A stretch of DNA of 64,000 nt from NCBI GenBank assembly GCA_001600495.1, contig BCKE01000026.1, positions 385,627 to 449,626 of the forward strand, in the 5' to 3' direction. The translations under genes were made by a program, and so were the position numbers. Source of the stretch: Pilasporangium apinafurcum (taxonomy: Eukaryota > Oomycota > Peronosporomycetes > Pythiales > Pythiaceae). Position 1 is the first letter of the stretch; every line of letters starts with the position of its first letter. The notes under the pieces are model-generated. The model was not told where the DNA came from and searched no databases. It worked only from the letters and a program-made list of their open reading frames with translations. Positions 29,576 to 40,568 of this stretch are shown here, in pieces.

Positions 29576-31393
29576 ATGGTATGTAGAGAACGACAATTAT
29601 GCCGCTGCAGCAGCCGATAGCGACTATGAAGCTCTTATTGACTGTGTTGATATTATTTGAATGTGAAATCGCTTACAGGGTAAGAAGAAACCGTTTATCA
29701 ACAAGAAAAATGCGCAGCACTTCCATGTAGTGCACCGTAGTCAGCGCGACCCGAAAGCCAATGATCCCGAGGCGTCCAAATACGTCCTGCTTTCCTCCAC
29801 TGTACGTGCTCAATTTGCGATTGTCTCCCAATGTATAATGCATAAAAGCAACGGATGGTTTGATGGATTTCTAATAAGAATTTCTATCGTTGCAATTCAT
29901 CTGGGTTGTTGTAGCAACAAGTAGAATTTCGATCAGATGGCGAGGAATCCGATGACGACGACTTCAGTGACGATGACATGCCTGATCTCGTGGATTCGCC
30001 TCGTGCAGGTGCGTCTACGCAACCAAGGGTGCTACAGAAAGCGCAGAGCAAACAAAAAAGCAAAGCCTTTTTCCCCACGCGCAAAGTGCGCTTTGGCAAC
30101 GTCGAGGCTGAAGATTTGGTGGATGAACATGGAATGGTGCGCGATGGTTACGATTATTCGCAACATATGAAGGAAATGGGACAAGGCAAGTTCTACTCGG
30201 CTGATGGGCAGTTCCAGAGCCAAAGTGTGTTGGCAAAGCGCGTTGAACTACCAGAAGATGTGCTCCCGAGTGTAGAAGAACAGGACCGACTGCTAGACGC
30301 AATTACGCTAACGACGGAGGTTATGGACTCGGATCTTCGCGAAGCTCTGGTAAATGACGAAGCGTTTGAAGAATTAGACGACGATTTCGTGCTGCAAGCC
30401 GCCAATGGGAATGAGGATGACGCGAACGACGGGTTTGATTACGATGCGCACATTGCGAAGCTTATGGAAGCTGCGAGTGGTGTGCCCAAATTCCGTGGGA
30501 ACCTGTCGGATGATGAAGAAAAAGATGAGTATGATAGTGAATATAGTGATGAGGAAGAAGAACTAGACGACGCAGACAAAGAAGAAGAACAGCGCGCATT
30601 GGATGCACTCTTTGAGAAAACACTGGCGGAGGAATACGATGACGACCAGCTTGGCGAATTAGAGGATGACGATCCAGAGACACGAGGCGAGTTGTTGCTG
30701 GAAGGCGAACTTTTGAACGCCATTGTGGATGATTTTGTGCAGGTACGACAGGAGATAATGGATGATGAAGGGAAACTGGGCAACCCACTACGCACTGGAA
30801 ACAGATTGAAACAGATATTGGAAGAGTGTGAAGCTGAGCGGGCATTGGATGAAGAAAATGAAGAAGAGGATCCCGTGGTGGAGGAAGATCCCGAAGTGGA
30901 ACGCGAATTACAACGCATGTTTGAACGGAATGCGTACTTGGCCTCTCGTGAGCAAGAGCAATGGGACTGTGAGACAATTGTCAGCACGTACTCGAACTTG
31001 GACAACCATCCGACCGTATTGCGAGAAGAGCCATTGAATAAGCGCAAGAAAAAGAAAAAAAGCGCTGCATCAGACAGCAGCAGTGACACCTCGTCGGTAT
31101 CGAATAACAAATCGCAAATCTTGCTCTCACGCAAAACAGGGATGCCATTGGGTGTGTTTGAAGTCCCGAAGAAGGTACACGAGACGAGTCAGACAGCGGT
31201 GTCGGTCATGCACATTCAGCCGAAGAAGAAGGATGAGACAAAGGAGGAGAAAAAATTGCGCAAAGAAGCTGTACGTTTGCTCAAGAGCCAGCGGCGGCAA
31301 GAGAAGAAACAATGGAAAACAGCGTTTAAAGAAGAAGAGCAGCGCCAGTCAACGCAAACTGTCGGAGGCAAAGTGTCGGTTTTTAAGTACTAA
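29576..31393 (+). CDS. LTV1: LTV1, 40S ribosomal subunit assembly factor
   Basis: The exons are 29576-29578, 29679-29801 and 29915-31393, giving 534 residues. The first exon is the ATG alone. After a 100-bp intron (GTATGT...TTACAG), exon 2 reads GKKKPFINKKNAQHFHVVHR and SQRDPKANDPEASKYVLL, the conserved LTV1 start. A 113-bp intron (GTACGT...TTGTAG) follows. Exon 3 begins QQVEFRSDGEE and contains the signature LPEDVLPSVEEQDRLL and FEELDDDFV. The middle is acidic and the C-terminus basic (RKEAVRLLKSQRRQEKKQW). LTV1 is a non-ribosomal factor of late pre-40S particles, needed for assembly of the small-subunit head and export. The splice joins are consistent in frame throughout. Confidence 0.92.
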
Positions 31394-31777
31394 TGAAGAG
31401 ATCCAACATCCGTATGTATTACTGAATGTAGAAGCAAAATGGGTTGAAGTGTTGTGAGCTGCTTTTTCACATGCACAGGAGCTGGGCTGACCAGACGCTT
31501 CGCAGCATCTGCAACATTGAAGTTGGGTGCTCGTTGATGAGGAAAAAAAACTCCTGATCTGAATTACTTACTCCTTTAAACTGCAAACTAATGCGAATTT
31601 TGTTCTGTGCCTACAAGGCGCACTGGCTGCCCTTCCTATTTCCTACTGTACATCCTAACTACTTCCTGCCTAATGCGTTCTTTACTTACTCCTTAATCCT
31701 TCCCTACATACACAAAATTCATCTTGATCACTGATAAAAAAACCTTGGAACAGCATAAATAAGATCGCCCCTGCTCC
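31394..31777. other. convergent 3' region
   Basis: There are about 385 bp between the LTV1 and HSF gene ends. It is AT-rich and holds no gene. Confidence 0.6.
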
Positions 31778-33025
31778 TTAAAAGCACAGATCGAGCCAGG
31801 GCATCATATCTTCTTCATCATTTAATGGAGACAATGGCACGTCCCATGCACCAGGCTCGACGTTGGCGAGATCCAAGAGCAGTTCGTCTTCAAAAGACCC
31901 ATCATCTTGAGTGGGCATGTGTCCAGAGACAGATGAACGTGCTGCTGAGGCATCTTCTTCAACCTTGCCATCCCACTTCAGACAGTCCCGAGAAACCATA
32001 GCATACTTGGCATTCACAGGTAGCAAAGTGGAACTGTATCTGTCTTCGCCTTGGCTTTTCATATCTCCCATCGTCGCATTGATACTGCAGTCATCAGTCA
32101 AAAAATCTTGAATGTCCAAATCAAGTGGCGTTTGCATCATGCCGACTGAAGACTTTCCCATCATCATATTGCTTGGTCCATTACCGTCATAGTACAGCTC
32201 ATTCTTCAACTGAATCGATGACGACAGTGGATATGATAGCTGGTCATTTTCCTTTGCTAAATCCCATCGCTTGTCCATGACCTTGTCATCAGACGATGAT
32301 GGAATCATAGAACCGCCCAGATCCACGACTGGTGGTGACATTTGTGGTGCCATGCCAGGTTTCAACGCTGGCGACATGTTTTCCAAAGTGAGGGGTTTGG
32401 ACATGGGCGAGTAGCACATCATGCCATTGGCCATCTGTTGTTGTGTGTTCACAGCAATGACGCCCAAATTCACATGGGTTGATTCCTGTGAATGCTGTGG
32501 CTTGTTGTTGGGATTTGCCAAGGGGTCAAACCATGGGTCTTTTGCCTTTCCTGCTCCGCGTCGTTTGATATGCACCAACAGATCTGGTCGTCCCTTTCGG
32601 AAGTATGAATGCTGGTAAATAGTCAGCTGACCTTCTTGAACGCGGTAAAAGCTGTAGAAATTCAATTGACGAATCAAACTGGAGAAGCGTCGGTGACGAA
32701 AGTACTTGGGTAGGCAGTGTTCAGCCATCATCTTGGGATCTACGATGCAAAACGCTGTGCCACCTAATAAAAAGAAAAACACAATCCACATCAGTTTTCT
32801 AGTTTGATACTACAAAATGGCGTTGCGTGACGACATACCTCGAATCCAAGACACGATCGTCGACGGTTCCGAGTCGACCATGCGATAGAGTTTGCTAACA
32901 AATGATCCGGAACTGCAGCAGTCGCGTGGAAGTGACGTCTTGTCATTGCTAAAGTGTTGCATGCTCTGTGCGCGTGGTCGGCGAGTGCCTGCCGCCGCCA
33001 GGGCTAGAACATTCGTATCCTTCAT
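31778..33025 (-). CDS. heat-shock factor (HSF) type transcription factor
   Basis: Exons 33025-32839 and 32763-31778 give 390 residues; the 75-bp intron has GTATGT...TATTAG ends. The intron splits the HSF DNA-binding domain. Exon 1 ends FVSKLYRMVDSEPSTIVSWI-RG and exon 2 continues GTAFCIVDPKMMAEHCLPKY and FSSLIRQLNFYSFYRV, the recognition-helix region (about residues 45-145). The rest is Met/Ser/Asp-rich without an obvious long heptad repeat, unlike classical trimerising HSF1. The C-terminus ends in an acidic, hydrophobic segment (EDMMPWLDLCF), typical of activation domains. HSF proteins bind nGAAn repeats. A near-consensus site lies about 90 bp upstream. Stramenopiles carry many HSF paralogues, so I give no subtype. 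Confidence 0.9.
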
Positions 33026-33114
33026 TTCCTCTCTCGTGTGCTTCTTGTGTTGTGAGCGGTCTATTCCTGTCAGCCGCACTGTGCGCTATCTGTCTTTTTC
33101 CTAAATGACCAAAA

Positions 33115-33129
33115 AGAAAGTTCAAGAGG
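33115..33129. promoter_or_regulatory. possible heat-shock element
   Basis: The sequence aGAAagTTCaaGAGg forms three alternating 5-bp units, the third imperfect (GAG for GAA). It is about 90 bp upstream of the HSF start codon, so the factor may regulate its own gene. It is short enough to occur by chance. Confidence 0.35.
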
Positions 33130-35980
33130 ATGGGGGGTGGCCTCAAAAATTGGGGACCCACGACTGTAATTTACCACCCACTATTGTAAATTACGATCTG
33201 TGTATTTTCGAAGGGAGGTTTTTTGTTGGTTTCTGGTACGTACTCTGTGCTCATCTTCAAATTGGCAAGGTTTGGGACGGATGGCATAATCGCATCGAAC
33301 CCTTCCAAACATCGATGTTGAGGTTTTTCATAAGCATGACTCCCGACTCGAAGATACGAAGATGGTTTTTTGTGCAAGAAGCTGCGAAGGGGGCGTGTGG
33401 ACAAACGATTGGTCGATTGGCAGCCAATGAGATTTCGAATGCGTGGATACCGTAAACTACGTGGCCACAGGGCGGCTGACTTTTGGGATGGAGGTAGATG
33501 GACCATCACTCTAAATTATTGTGTTGTATCAGGTTGTTGGTGTTGCACTTCTCATTCACCAACACTCTGGACAGATCCCAGCTGCGAGGAGAGGGGTTGA
33601 AAACTGGACCCATTTTACATGCTTCAAAGTTTTGTTTCGACTTGCTTTGATGACATCATTTGCAAAGATTTCAAAACCCCGAAAGCCTAAAAAAAATAGA
33701 TCTTCCACCCTCCATACCGGGCAGGTGACCAGCAGATCGTCCAAGGCATCAAAGGTGGGAGAGAGTCCCTCTCCTCCTTTGCTTTGCTGCCTCATGTGAT
33801 GCTTTTTTTGAAAAAAAATGCACTAGTAGATGAGCAAGTGGAATGAATGGATCGTCGTGGCTATCCGCTGCTGGGTTAGATCGCTCTATGCACAAAGGGA
33901 CACGGCAGCCAACAAGGTATGAGCAGATGCCTTGTCCAAAGGTGGTGCAGTGAAGGATACTGGGAGGCAGCTCGTAGATGGGATTCGATATCAACCACAT
34001 GAATTTTTTTTTCCATGCGAGAGCGTCAACATTGTAAACTTGAAGGATTGCGAACGACCTGAATCTTGAAAGTGAAGGACCTATTTTGTGACAATGCTGT
34101 CTTTGTCCTACGATGTCACGCAACAACTAGCATTCTTGGACAAACACCGAGTATGTGTGTGTGTGTTGTATGCGAAAGGGGAGGGAGCGTGCCAACCTGG
34201 GCGACATAGAACCCAGAAATACCGGTTTTCTTACAACCCTAATCTACCGTTGGACTGAATGATGTTGGCATGTTGCCGTAACAAAAACAAGACGCAAGTG
34301 TAGGTTCGAGCGATAAGTGGGTTAACTTGCCTAAAATTGGCCGACACTGGTAATCAGCTGTGTGTGACACATGCGACGTAAAGAGGATGGGTGGGGTGGA
34401 CCACACTATGAACAATTTGGAACGTTTGCAAGTTGCATTTTTCTGTATCCAGTAAAAATCCTTTGTGAAACGTCTACACACTTGTCTCACCTCTCCCGCT
34501 CTCTCTCCCGCAATCCTGCTTGATGAGCGTCAACAAGCATGGATGGATGGGTACGAGTGCTCTAGTTGTGTGGATGCTGTGTCTCCAACTAACTCACTCA
34601 TTCCATTTACTCTACTTCTTCCCAGTTTTCTTGTTTTTCTCTGCGCTCTCTGAACGGAACAATATTGCCGTTTGAGTTGCACTTTGGTATCCATCGAAAT
34701 TCCTCGCAGAGCTTCAACTCTGTTCGGTGATGTTCGTTTCGATTGTATATTGTTCGGAAATGATCAAGTCGACATCAAAAGAGTCTCTTCTAAGTTTATC
34801 CATCAAAGTTAGAGTGGTTCTGTTTATTCTTCTCTCGTGTTCCAGCGATATATTTTGTGCATGGTGGTACAACACATCGCGCCTTGACGCATTGATACAC
34901 AAACATGATGGTTCTTTATTTTTTTGCTTCCTTGGGTGTTTGCGAAATGTTACCAATCACAGGCGTGTAGAACTACATTGAAGCATTTGTTTTCACGGAA
35001 GAACCAACATCCATTACTCTAGAACTTGTAAACGTTCGATTATTGTTCGTAGTCGGAATGTGCTTGAAAGAGTGCAAATGTGGACTATTCCTTGCTCGCA
35101 ACAAACTATAGAAGAAACGGAAGTTTTCTGCTGAAGCGAGTGCAAAGAACCATAGAGATGAAAAAGAAAAAGAATTGTTAATATCAGCACTGTTGTCTCT
35201 ACCGCAAGACGAACCATCGCTTTCTGTACTTGTAATTAGATTGTGATGGGAAGGGTGTGTGTGCAGACACTAATAACATTATAGCACGATACCTACGTGC
35301 ATCTTCATTCATTTTCAATCCAAGTCCAGTCGACATATCAGTGTGGGTGGACCTTCACTTGATGCCGCATCCTCACCCGACGCTTCCGCTCAACTCGACC
35401 AAACTTAGCCGCTGGTGCTACTTCAACATGAAGCCACAATCACTTTACCGACTTTTTTTTTCTGGATTTTAGTAGCTGCTTTTTCAAATCGTATGCAACC
35501 TACATGCACATGGTACCAAATATAACCTGCCAAAGCATGGACGGACAATCTTGTTTAATGGCTACCCCGCTGGACAGTTGTGGCTGACGAAAATTACATC
35601 ATGAAAATTTTTAGAATAATTTACCAGCCACAGTTGTGCGAAAAAACAACCCATGATAAAAAAATTCCGGAAACGATACAAGCCTAAATGGCCAGTTTGT
35701 TGACCGAAGATGGCATGAATGATAACTGAACCCCAACAGGTTGCATGTTGAATGTTTAACATACATGCGCACGTAGCCATCGATCTTTTATTTTATTTTT
35801 AGCTAAAGATTTTAGCGACATGAGATCAAGCCAACAGTGGCACCATCAAATTTTCTAGGTGCCTTATATCGGTACAGAACGGTTTGCACAAAACCGGTTT
35901 TAGTACAGTTCTATTGCAGTATACTGAGGAGTGTTGGTCGGTATACCATTCGTGTCCGATCCGACAATACGAGGGTAAAA
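33130..35980. other. 2.85-kb gene-free region between divergent HSF and HDAC genes
   Basis: No supported gene on either strand; open frames are short and without recognisable content. Seen: a near-repeat of TGTAATTTAC / TGTAAATTAC at about 33165-33194 and a GT-rich run at about 34155-34170. In a window this compact the length is unusual. It may hold long regulatory regions, untranslated exons or a degraded element. Confidence 0.5.
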
Positions 35981-38533
35981 ATGGCGGGAAGTGACAACGC
36001 ACCCGCGCAGGAGAAAGCGGAACAACCGTACGGCTACGAGGAAAACTCCGAGAGTGATGATGACGCGGAGGAGGAGAGTATGTTCTTTCTTCATGATGTC
36101 GTTGAGCAAGGTGCCTTTGAGCGTCTCTGTGAGCTGTTGCCGCCAAAGAAAGCAAACGTCCACGAAGAGGACGAAGAGAACCAGTTTCCCGTAATGAATG
36201 TCATGGCTGTGGAGACACTTCTGCTGGAGAAAGATGACATGAATTGCTTACCAATCCATATTGCACTCATCTACCAGCGCATCGAATGCGCGCGGCATCT
36301 ATTGCGGTACTCAGAAGCACTCACGAGTGCGATGCTGAGACTGAAGTGCGGCGATTTTCATGTCCCCTTCGTGCATTTGCTGCTACGTGTAGGGGCAATT
36401 AACTCGGAGTTTACAACTACTATGATTAAAGAGATTTATGGAGCGGAGCCCGACAGTCTTGCAGAGCTATTTGGTGAGGACTTCAAGGCGTTGCTGTTGG
36501 AGAAGATTAGTAGTGACGCTAAAGATGAAGAAGGCAACTCGGTCTTCCATTTGTGCGCCATGTACGATCTGGACGAGTGTATGAACGTGCTCCTTGCGTT
36601 TCACAAACGTGAACATCAGGAACATGCCCAGAAGGATGGAGACAACGAAACGTTATCGCCGAAACACCTTCAGCAGCTTTTAGAGAAGTCCAATCGAGTC
36701 GGATTTCGACCACTTCATGTTGCCATGAAATTCCACAGTTTTAATGTCGCAAGGAAGCTAGTAGAAGAGTACAGAGTGCGTGTGAATTGCACTACTTCAC
36801 TACATGAAACACCGTTGCACGTGGCTGCGCAGTTCAACTTTGCAAAAGGTGTGGAACTGCTCCTTCGAAACGACGCCAATACGGCCTTGCATGATATTCA
36901 CGGAATAAGTGCTGCTCAGGTTGCAAAGCGGTGCAAGTTTGACGCGATTGAGCGACTGTTTATGGAAGGTCAGGATATCAAGACTGAGAGCAAAAGTAAG
37001 GGAAAGAACACCTCGTTCCAGACGCGATTCTTCTTCCATCCAGACTCATTTCGCCATTTGCCGATGGCATATCATCGTCGTGGAGGTCCTGAACCGCCTC
37101 CCGAAAATCCTGAACGAATCGATACACTGGTAGACCCACTTTTCGGTATCTTGCGCTCGAAAGAGTTCCAAAAGGATCATGTCACATGGGATTACGAAAT
37201 TGAACCCGCAGATATCGCAGATATACTGCGTGTTCATGAATACAACTATGTCGAGAAAATTCGAAAAAGCTGTCGAACACTTGCAAAATTGGTAGAGGAT
37301 TCAACGCCAGACAGATTTGGTGCAGAAGAAGACGACGAAGCAGATAAAGAAGAGACTAATCGCACGTTCGTCCTGGATCCAGACACGGCGCTCTCCCTGC
37401 GATCATACGAAGCTGCAGTTCGAGCTGCTGGTGCAGTCTGCAAAGCAGTTGACCAAGTTGTGAAGGGCGATTGCACCAATGCGTTTTGCATTGTGCGTCC
37501 ACCTGGTCACCATGCTGGTCCGGTGGGCAAGGTGGTGTGTGCCAATGATCCGGAGGGCAGTCATGGATTTTGCCTCTTCAACAACGTTGCTGTCGGTGCA
37601 GCCTACGCTCGAAGTCATTACAAGCATCACGGGATTCACAAGATTGCCATCTTAGATTTTGATGTTCACCATGGCAACGGAACTGAAGAAATTATCCGAC
37701 AACTGGTTCCATCGACGGCGGAGTTGACGTATCAAACTCCTTATGGAGAAGGGAAACAGATTGTTAATCAGTACAAGCCGTGGAGGAATGACAATGACGC
37801 TGATAATGTATTCTTCTGCTCCGTCCATGGCTATGGCCACAAGGATCCTGAACGAGAACATCATCACTCACAAGCAGCGTGGTTCTATCCTGGATCTGGT
37901 TGTACAGAAATTAAGAAATCGCCTTTGATTTGGAACGTTGGATTGGAGTTTTGTCGCGCTGGCGCCTCCGCATCTCGCCTCAAGTGGCGCAGCGCATTTC
38001 GAGATCAAATTCTCCCACAACTGCGCGACTTTTCTCCGGATTTGATTTTTTTGTCGGCTGGTTTTGATGCTCACAAGAAGGAGAATGTGAACTGGGGGTA
38101 TGTATCCTTGCTAGAGCAGGATTACGAATGGCTGGTCCATCACATTAAGCAAGTTGCCAACACCTGCTGTAATGGGCGTCTCATTTCCGTCCTCGAAGGA
38201 GGCTATAATTTTCATGGACGGATGGTGTCACCCTTTGCGCGAAGTGTAGCTGCTCATGCACGAGCTTTGATTCATCCGTCTCAAGAGCAATGGGATGACG
38301 ACCTCATCGCCAAAAAAGCGGCCCATGAGCAAGCTCTTCTGGCAAATTACCTCAATCCTGTAGCTACTGGTAGTAATAGTATCAGCAAGAAACGATTGGT
38401 AAATACTACCGGAGGGAACGACGATGATTCAAGCAGTCAAGTTCCCATGGCACGTGCACGAAGCAAACGCGCTCGGAAAGAAGTGGATTACATTGCATTG
38501 GCAGAGGAGTTGGCGAAAGAGGAACAGAAGTAG
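35981..38533 (+). CDS. ankyrin-repeat histone deacetylase (class II-like)
   Basis: The product is 850 residues from the ATG at 35981. The frame is open upstream to 35837 but without an ATG, and those residues look non-coding. The N-terminal half has ankyrin-type repeats (about residues 185-335; HLCAMYDLDECMNVLL, RPLHVAMKFHSFNVA, TPLHVAAQFNFAKGVELLL). A full class II-like HDAC domain follows (about 380-790). It has PPGHHAG near 508 (catalytic His pair), LDFDVHHGNGT near 558 (zinc Asp and His), SAGFDAH near 692 (zinc Asp) and LEGGY near 738. All key residues are present, so it should be active on acetyl-lysine. The C-terminus has a basic patch (ARSKRARKEVD) that may be a nuclear signal. The fusion suggests that partner binding by ankyrins recruits the deacetylase. 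Confidence 0.92.
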   Translation: MAGSDNAPAQEKAEQPYGYEENSESDDDAEEESMFFLHDVVEQGAFERLCELLPPKKANVHEEDEENQFPVMNVMAVETLLLEKDDMNCLPIHIALIYQRIECARHLLRYSEALTSAMLRLKCGDFHVPFVHLLLRVGAINSEFTTTMIKEIYGAEPDSLAELFGEDFKALLLEKISSDAKDEEGNSVFHLCAMYDLDECMNVLLAFHKREHQEHAQKDGDNETLSPKHLQQLLEKSNRVGFRPLHVAMKFHSFNVARKLVEEYRVRVNCTTSLHETPLHVAAQFNFAKGVELLLRNDANTALHDIHGISAAQVAKRCKFDAIERLFMEGQDIKTESKSKGKNTSFQTRFFFHPDSFRHLPMAYHRRGGPEPPPENPERIDTLVDPLFGILRSKEFQKDHVTWDYEIEPADIADILRVHEYNYVEKIRKSCRTLAKLVEDSTPDRFGAEEDDEADKEETNRTFVLDPDTALSLRSYEAAVRAAGAVCKAVDQVVKGDCTNAFCIVRPPGHHAGPVGKVVCANDPEGSHGFCLFNNVAVGAAYARSHYKHHGIHKIAILDFDVHHGNGTEEIIRQLVPSTAELTYQTPYGEGKQIVNQYKPWRNDNDADNVFFCSVHGYGHKDPEREHHHSQAAWFYPGSGCTEIKKSPLIWNVGLEFCRAGASASRLKWRSAFRDQILPQLRDFSPDLIFLSAGFDAHKKENVNWGYVSLLEQDYEWLVHHIKQVANTCCNGRLISVLEGGYNFHGRMVSPFARSVAAHARALIHPSQEQWDDDLIAKKAAHEQALLANYLNPVATGSNSISKKRLVNTTGGNDDDSSSQVPMARARSKRARKEVDYIALAEELAKEEQK

Positions 38534-38981
38534 ACGATGAAGTTCCCGTACATCCAACTCTGTAGAAACATAGTCTTAGTTAGCTGGTCATGATAACATC
38601 ATTGTTGTCCATAAGACAATCAAGGCAAACTGGTTAGGCAGTTGATGCACCCATCTGTAAATGCATGAGGTTCGAAATCTGACAAGAATTGACGCTGACA
38701 ATCTCTAACACCACCCTCTGAATACGGACGTATATGAATTATTGAACCCTTGCTTTTTGTATTTTGTCGCTTAAATGCATCATGAAAGACCCTATTTTAA
38801 GGCAAATTTATTATGCCAATGTCCTTAAAGCCAAGTGTCTGATACATTCAGACAAAGAACTATTCGCCATCTGGACAATGGGCTCCAATACAATAGGACA
38901 ACCGCTCCTTCCGCCTGTGTGTGTTACAGACAACAATCACTTTCCCAACTTCCCTGCTTGGGAGTATTTGATCCGCGAACA
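38534..38981. other. intergenic stretch
   Basis: There are about 450 bp between the HDAC and the secreted-protein gene, both on plus. The upstream in-frame extension of the next gene (38835-38981) lacks an ATG and is judged non-coding. Confidence 0.5.
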
Positions 38982-40367
38982 ATGAGTCCTAGGTCCTTTC
39001 GTTGTATCTCCAGACTGGGGCTTCTTTTGCTTTCACTGACGTCTATATCTGATGATGCACTCGTGTCTGCTACTCCCCTGGCCACTGCGAAGGTCGTCTC
39101 GGCTTGTTCCGCCACTCTCATGGACGCCAACGCACCAGTCATTGCGCCGCTGCAGGAGATAATTGGTACGACGGCCGTGACGGAGCTGTTGTCGTTGCTC
39201 AACTCGCCCATCGGAGAGATTGTGATCTCGAGCGAGGGTAGCTCCTGTTTGGCCAACATGGACGGCGAAGAGCTGGGCAACACGTTACTAGAAGATATGA
39301 CCGCACCCGAGTGCGCAGCGATACTGGAGGTTACAGAGATTCCGTTTGTGCAATATCTGCTAGGCAACCTCACGGGCATTGCGTTTAATGGCACGTCCAG
39401 TGGTAGTGATGACGATAATGTTGTCATTAGCAGTAGCAGCAGTGGTAGTGGATTGGACCTCCCAACTTTCTTGGATATTGTGTCATCGATCGACAGTGAC
39501 CAAATGGACGAATTCTGCGATGTCTACGTGGCCGACATTGTGCCGTGCCTAACGACTATCGTGCTCCCGTCGCTTACGCCCATCCGCGCCAAGCACTCAA
39601 GTGGCTGCTGTGATGACTGGGAAGCTGCGGTCGTCGCAGATTATGGCTACACCGTCACGGGGCAACTCACCAAGATCGCCCAACTTGTGGGCGACGTGCT
39701 CTGTGCCCATCAGACACCGTCATTCTTAGGTAACGGTACACAGCGCTGTGGCTACACCTTTGTGGCGAACGCACTCGCATCGGATGACATCGTAACAATG
39801 GCTACGACGCTGTTAGCAGATGCACAAGTGCCGAAAGACCAAATGTGTCTTTTCGCCGAAGGTCAAAGCTACGTCGACATCAACAACAACTCTATCGCGA
39901 CCTCTTCTTCCCCATCAATCAGTGGCTGCGTGCTCACACTTGACCGGCTCGCCACATGGATCACGGGTCTTCCAGTGGCACAGACTACGTCTCCGTTCGA
40001 CTGGGCCAAGTTGTTTGATGAAGACACGTGCTTAGCCGGCACGGAGCTCTATCCGATCATTGCAAAGCTCACTTCAGAAGAAATTGCGGCTGATGTCGGC
40101 GCATTTATCAACGCGTCCTGTGTGCATCTTCCCACTACCTACGCCGATGCCTGTACGTTTTCCCGACCGGTGTCGCTCTTGGACTGGGAATCGCAACCGC
40201 TGCCCGTGGCGGAAGACCCGAGCGCCGCGTCGGATGAAGGAACCACAACATCCGTGGAAATTTCCACCACGTCTGCACCCATCGGAGAAAACGCCAGTGC
40301 TGTAACACCAGTCTCGACATTCGTCAGCGGTGTGCTCATGGCGCTGGTTGTGGCCATGTGTTTGTAG
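38982..40367 (+). CDS. secreted Cys-rich protein with probable GPI anchor
   Basis: The product is 461 residues from the ATG at 38982. The N-terminus is a signal peptide (basic MSPRSFRCISR, then LGLLLLSLTSIS). The mature part is rich in Cys, Ser, Thr and Asp and has N-glycosylation sites (NLT, NGT, NNS, NAS). It contains loosely repeated Cys-bearing segments, for example CCDDWEAAVVADYGY and QRCGYTFVANAL. A Ser/Thr/Pro-rich stalk precedes a hydrophobic C-terminal tail (FVSGVLMALVVAMCL), as in GPI-anchored proteins. It resembles cell-surface Cys-rich proteins of oomycetes in general character. I see no clear elicitin six-Cys pattern and no RXLR motif after the signal peptide. A wall or surface role is inferred. 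Confidence 0.7.
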   Translation: MSPRSFRCISRLGLLLLSLTSISDDALVSATPLATAKVVSACSATLMDANAPVIAPLQEIIGTTAVTELLSLLNSPIGEIVISSEGSSCLANMDGEELGNTLLEDMTAPECAAILEVTEIPFVQYLLGNLTGIAFNGTSSGSDDDNVVISSSSSGSGLDLPTFLDIVSSIDSDQMDEFCDVYVADIVPCLTTIVLPSLTPIRAKHSSGCCDDWEAAVVADYGYTVTGQLTKIAQLVGDVLCAHQTPSFLGNGTQRCGYTFVANALASDDIVTMATTLLADAQVPKDQMCLFAEGQSYVDINNNSIATSSSPSISGCVLTLDRLATWITGLPVAQTTSPFDWAKLFDEDTCLAGTELYPIIAKLTSEEIAADVGAFINASCVHLPTTYADACTFSRPVSLLDWESQPLPVAEDPSAASDEGTTTSVEISTTSAPIGENASAVTPVSTFVSGVLMALVVAMCL

Positions 40368-40568
40368 TTACCAAGTCAGTTGGAGAAGTTGATCAAGTTT
40401 TCCTGAAGATATAAAGATCCGCATGAATTTATTGGGTAGGTTGCATAAAGAAAACAAAATGCTAATCTCTTCTTTCTTCTTCATCTTCATGTTTTCCAAA
40501 GTACAAGACACAGACAGACACAATTTACTTGCTTTGTGTAATTGTATATCAACACCTCATCCGTTTCC

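Noticed and set aside
30439-31134. 231-codon Ser-rich minus-strand frame inside LTV1
   Set aside because: Ser-rich composition results from reading the acidic GAA/GAT-rich LTV1 exon backwards.
35837-35980. Upstream in-frame extension of the HDAC
   Set aside because: It starts without an ATG and its residues do not resemble the rest; the ATG at 35981 is preferred.
38982-40367. Elicitin identity for the secreted Cys-rich protein
   Set aside because: The six-Cys spacing of elicitins is not evident, so only a general secreted/GPI call is given.
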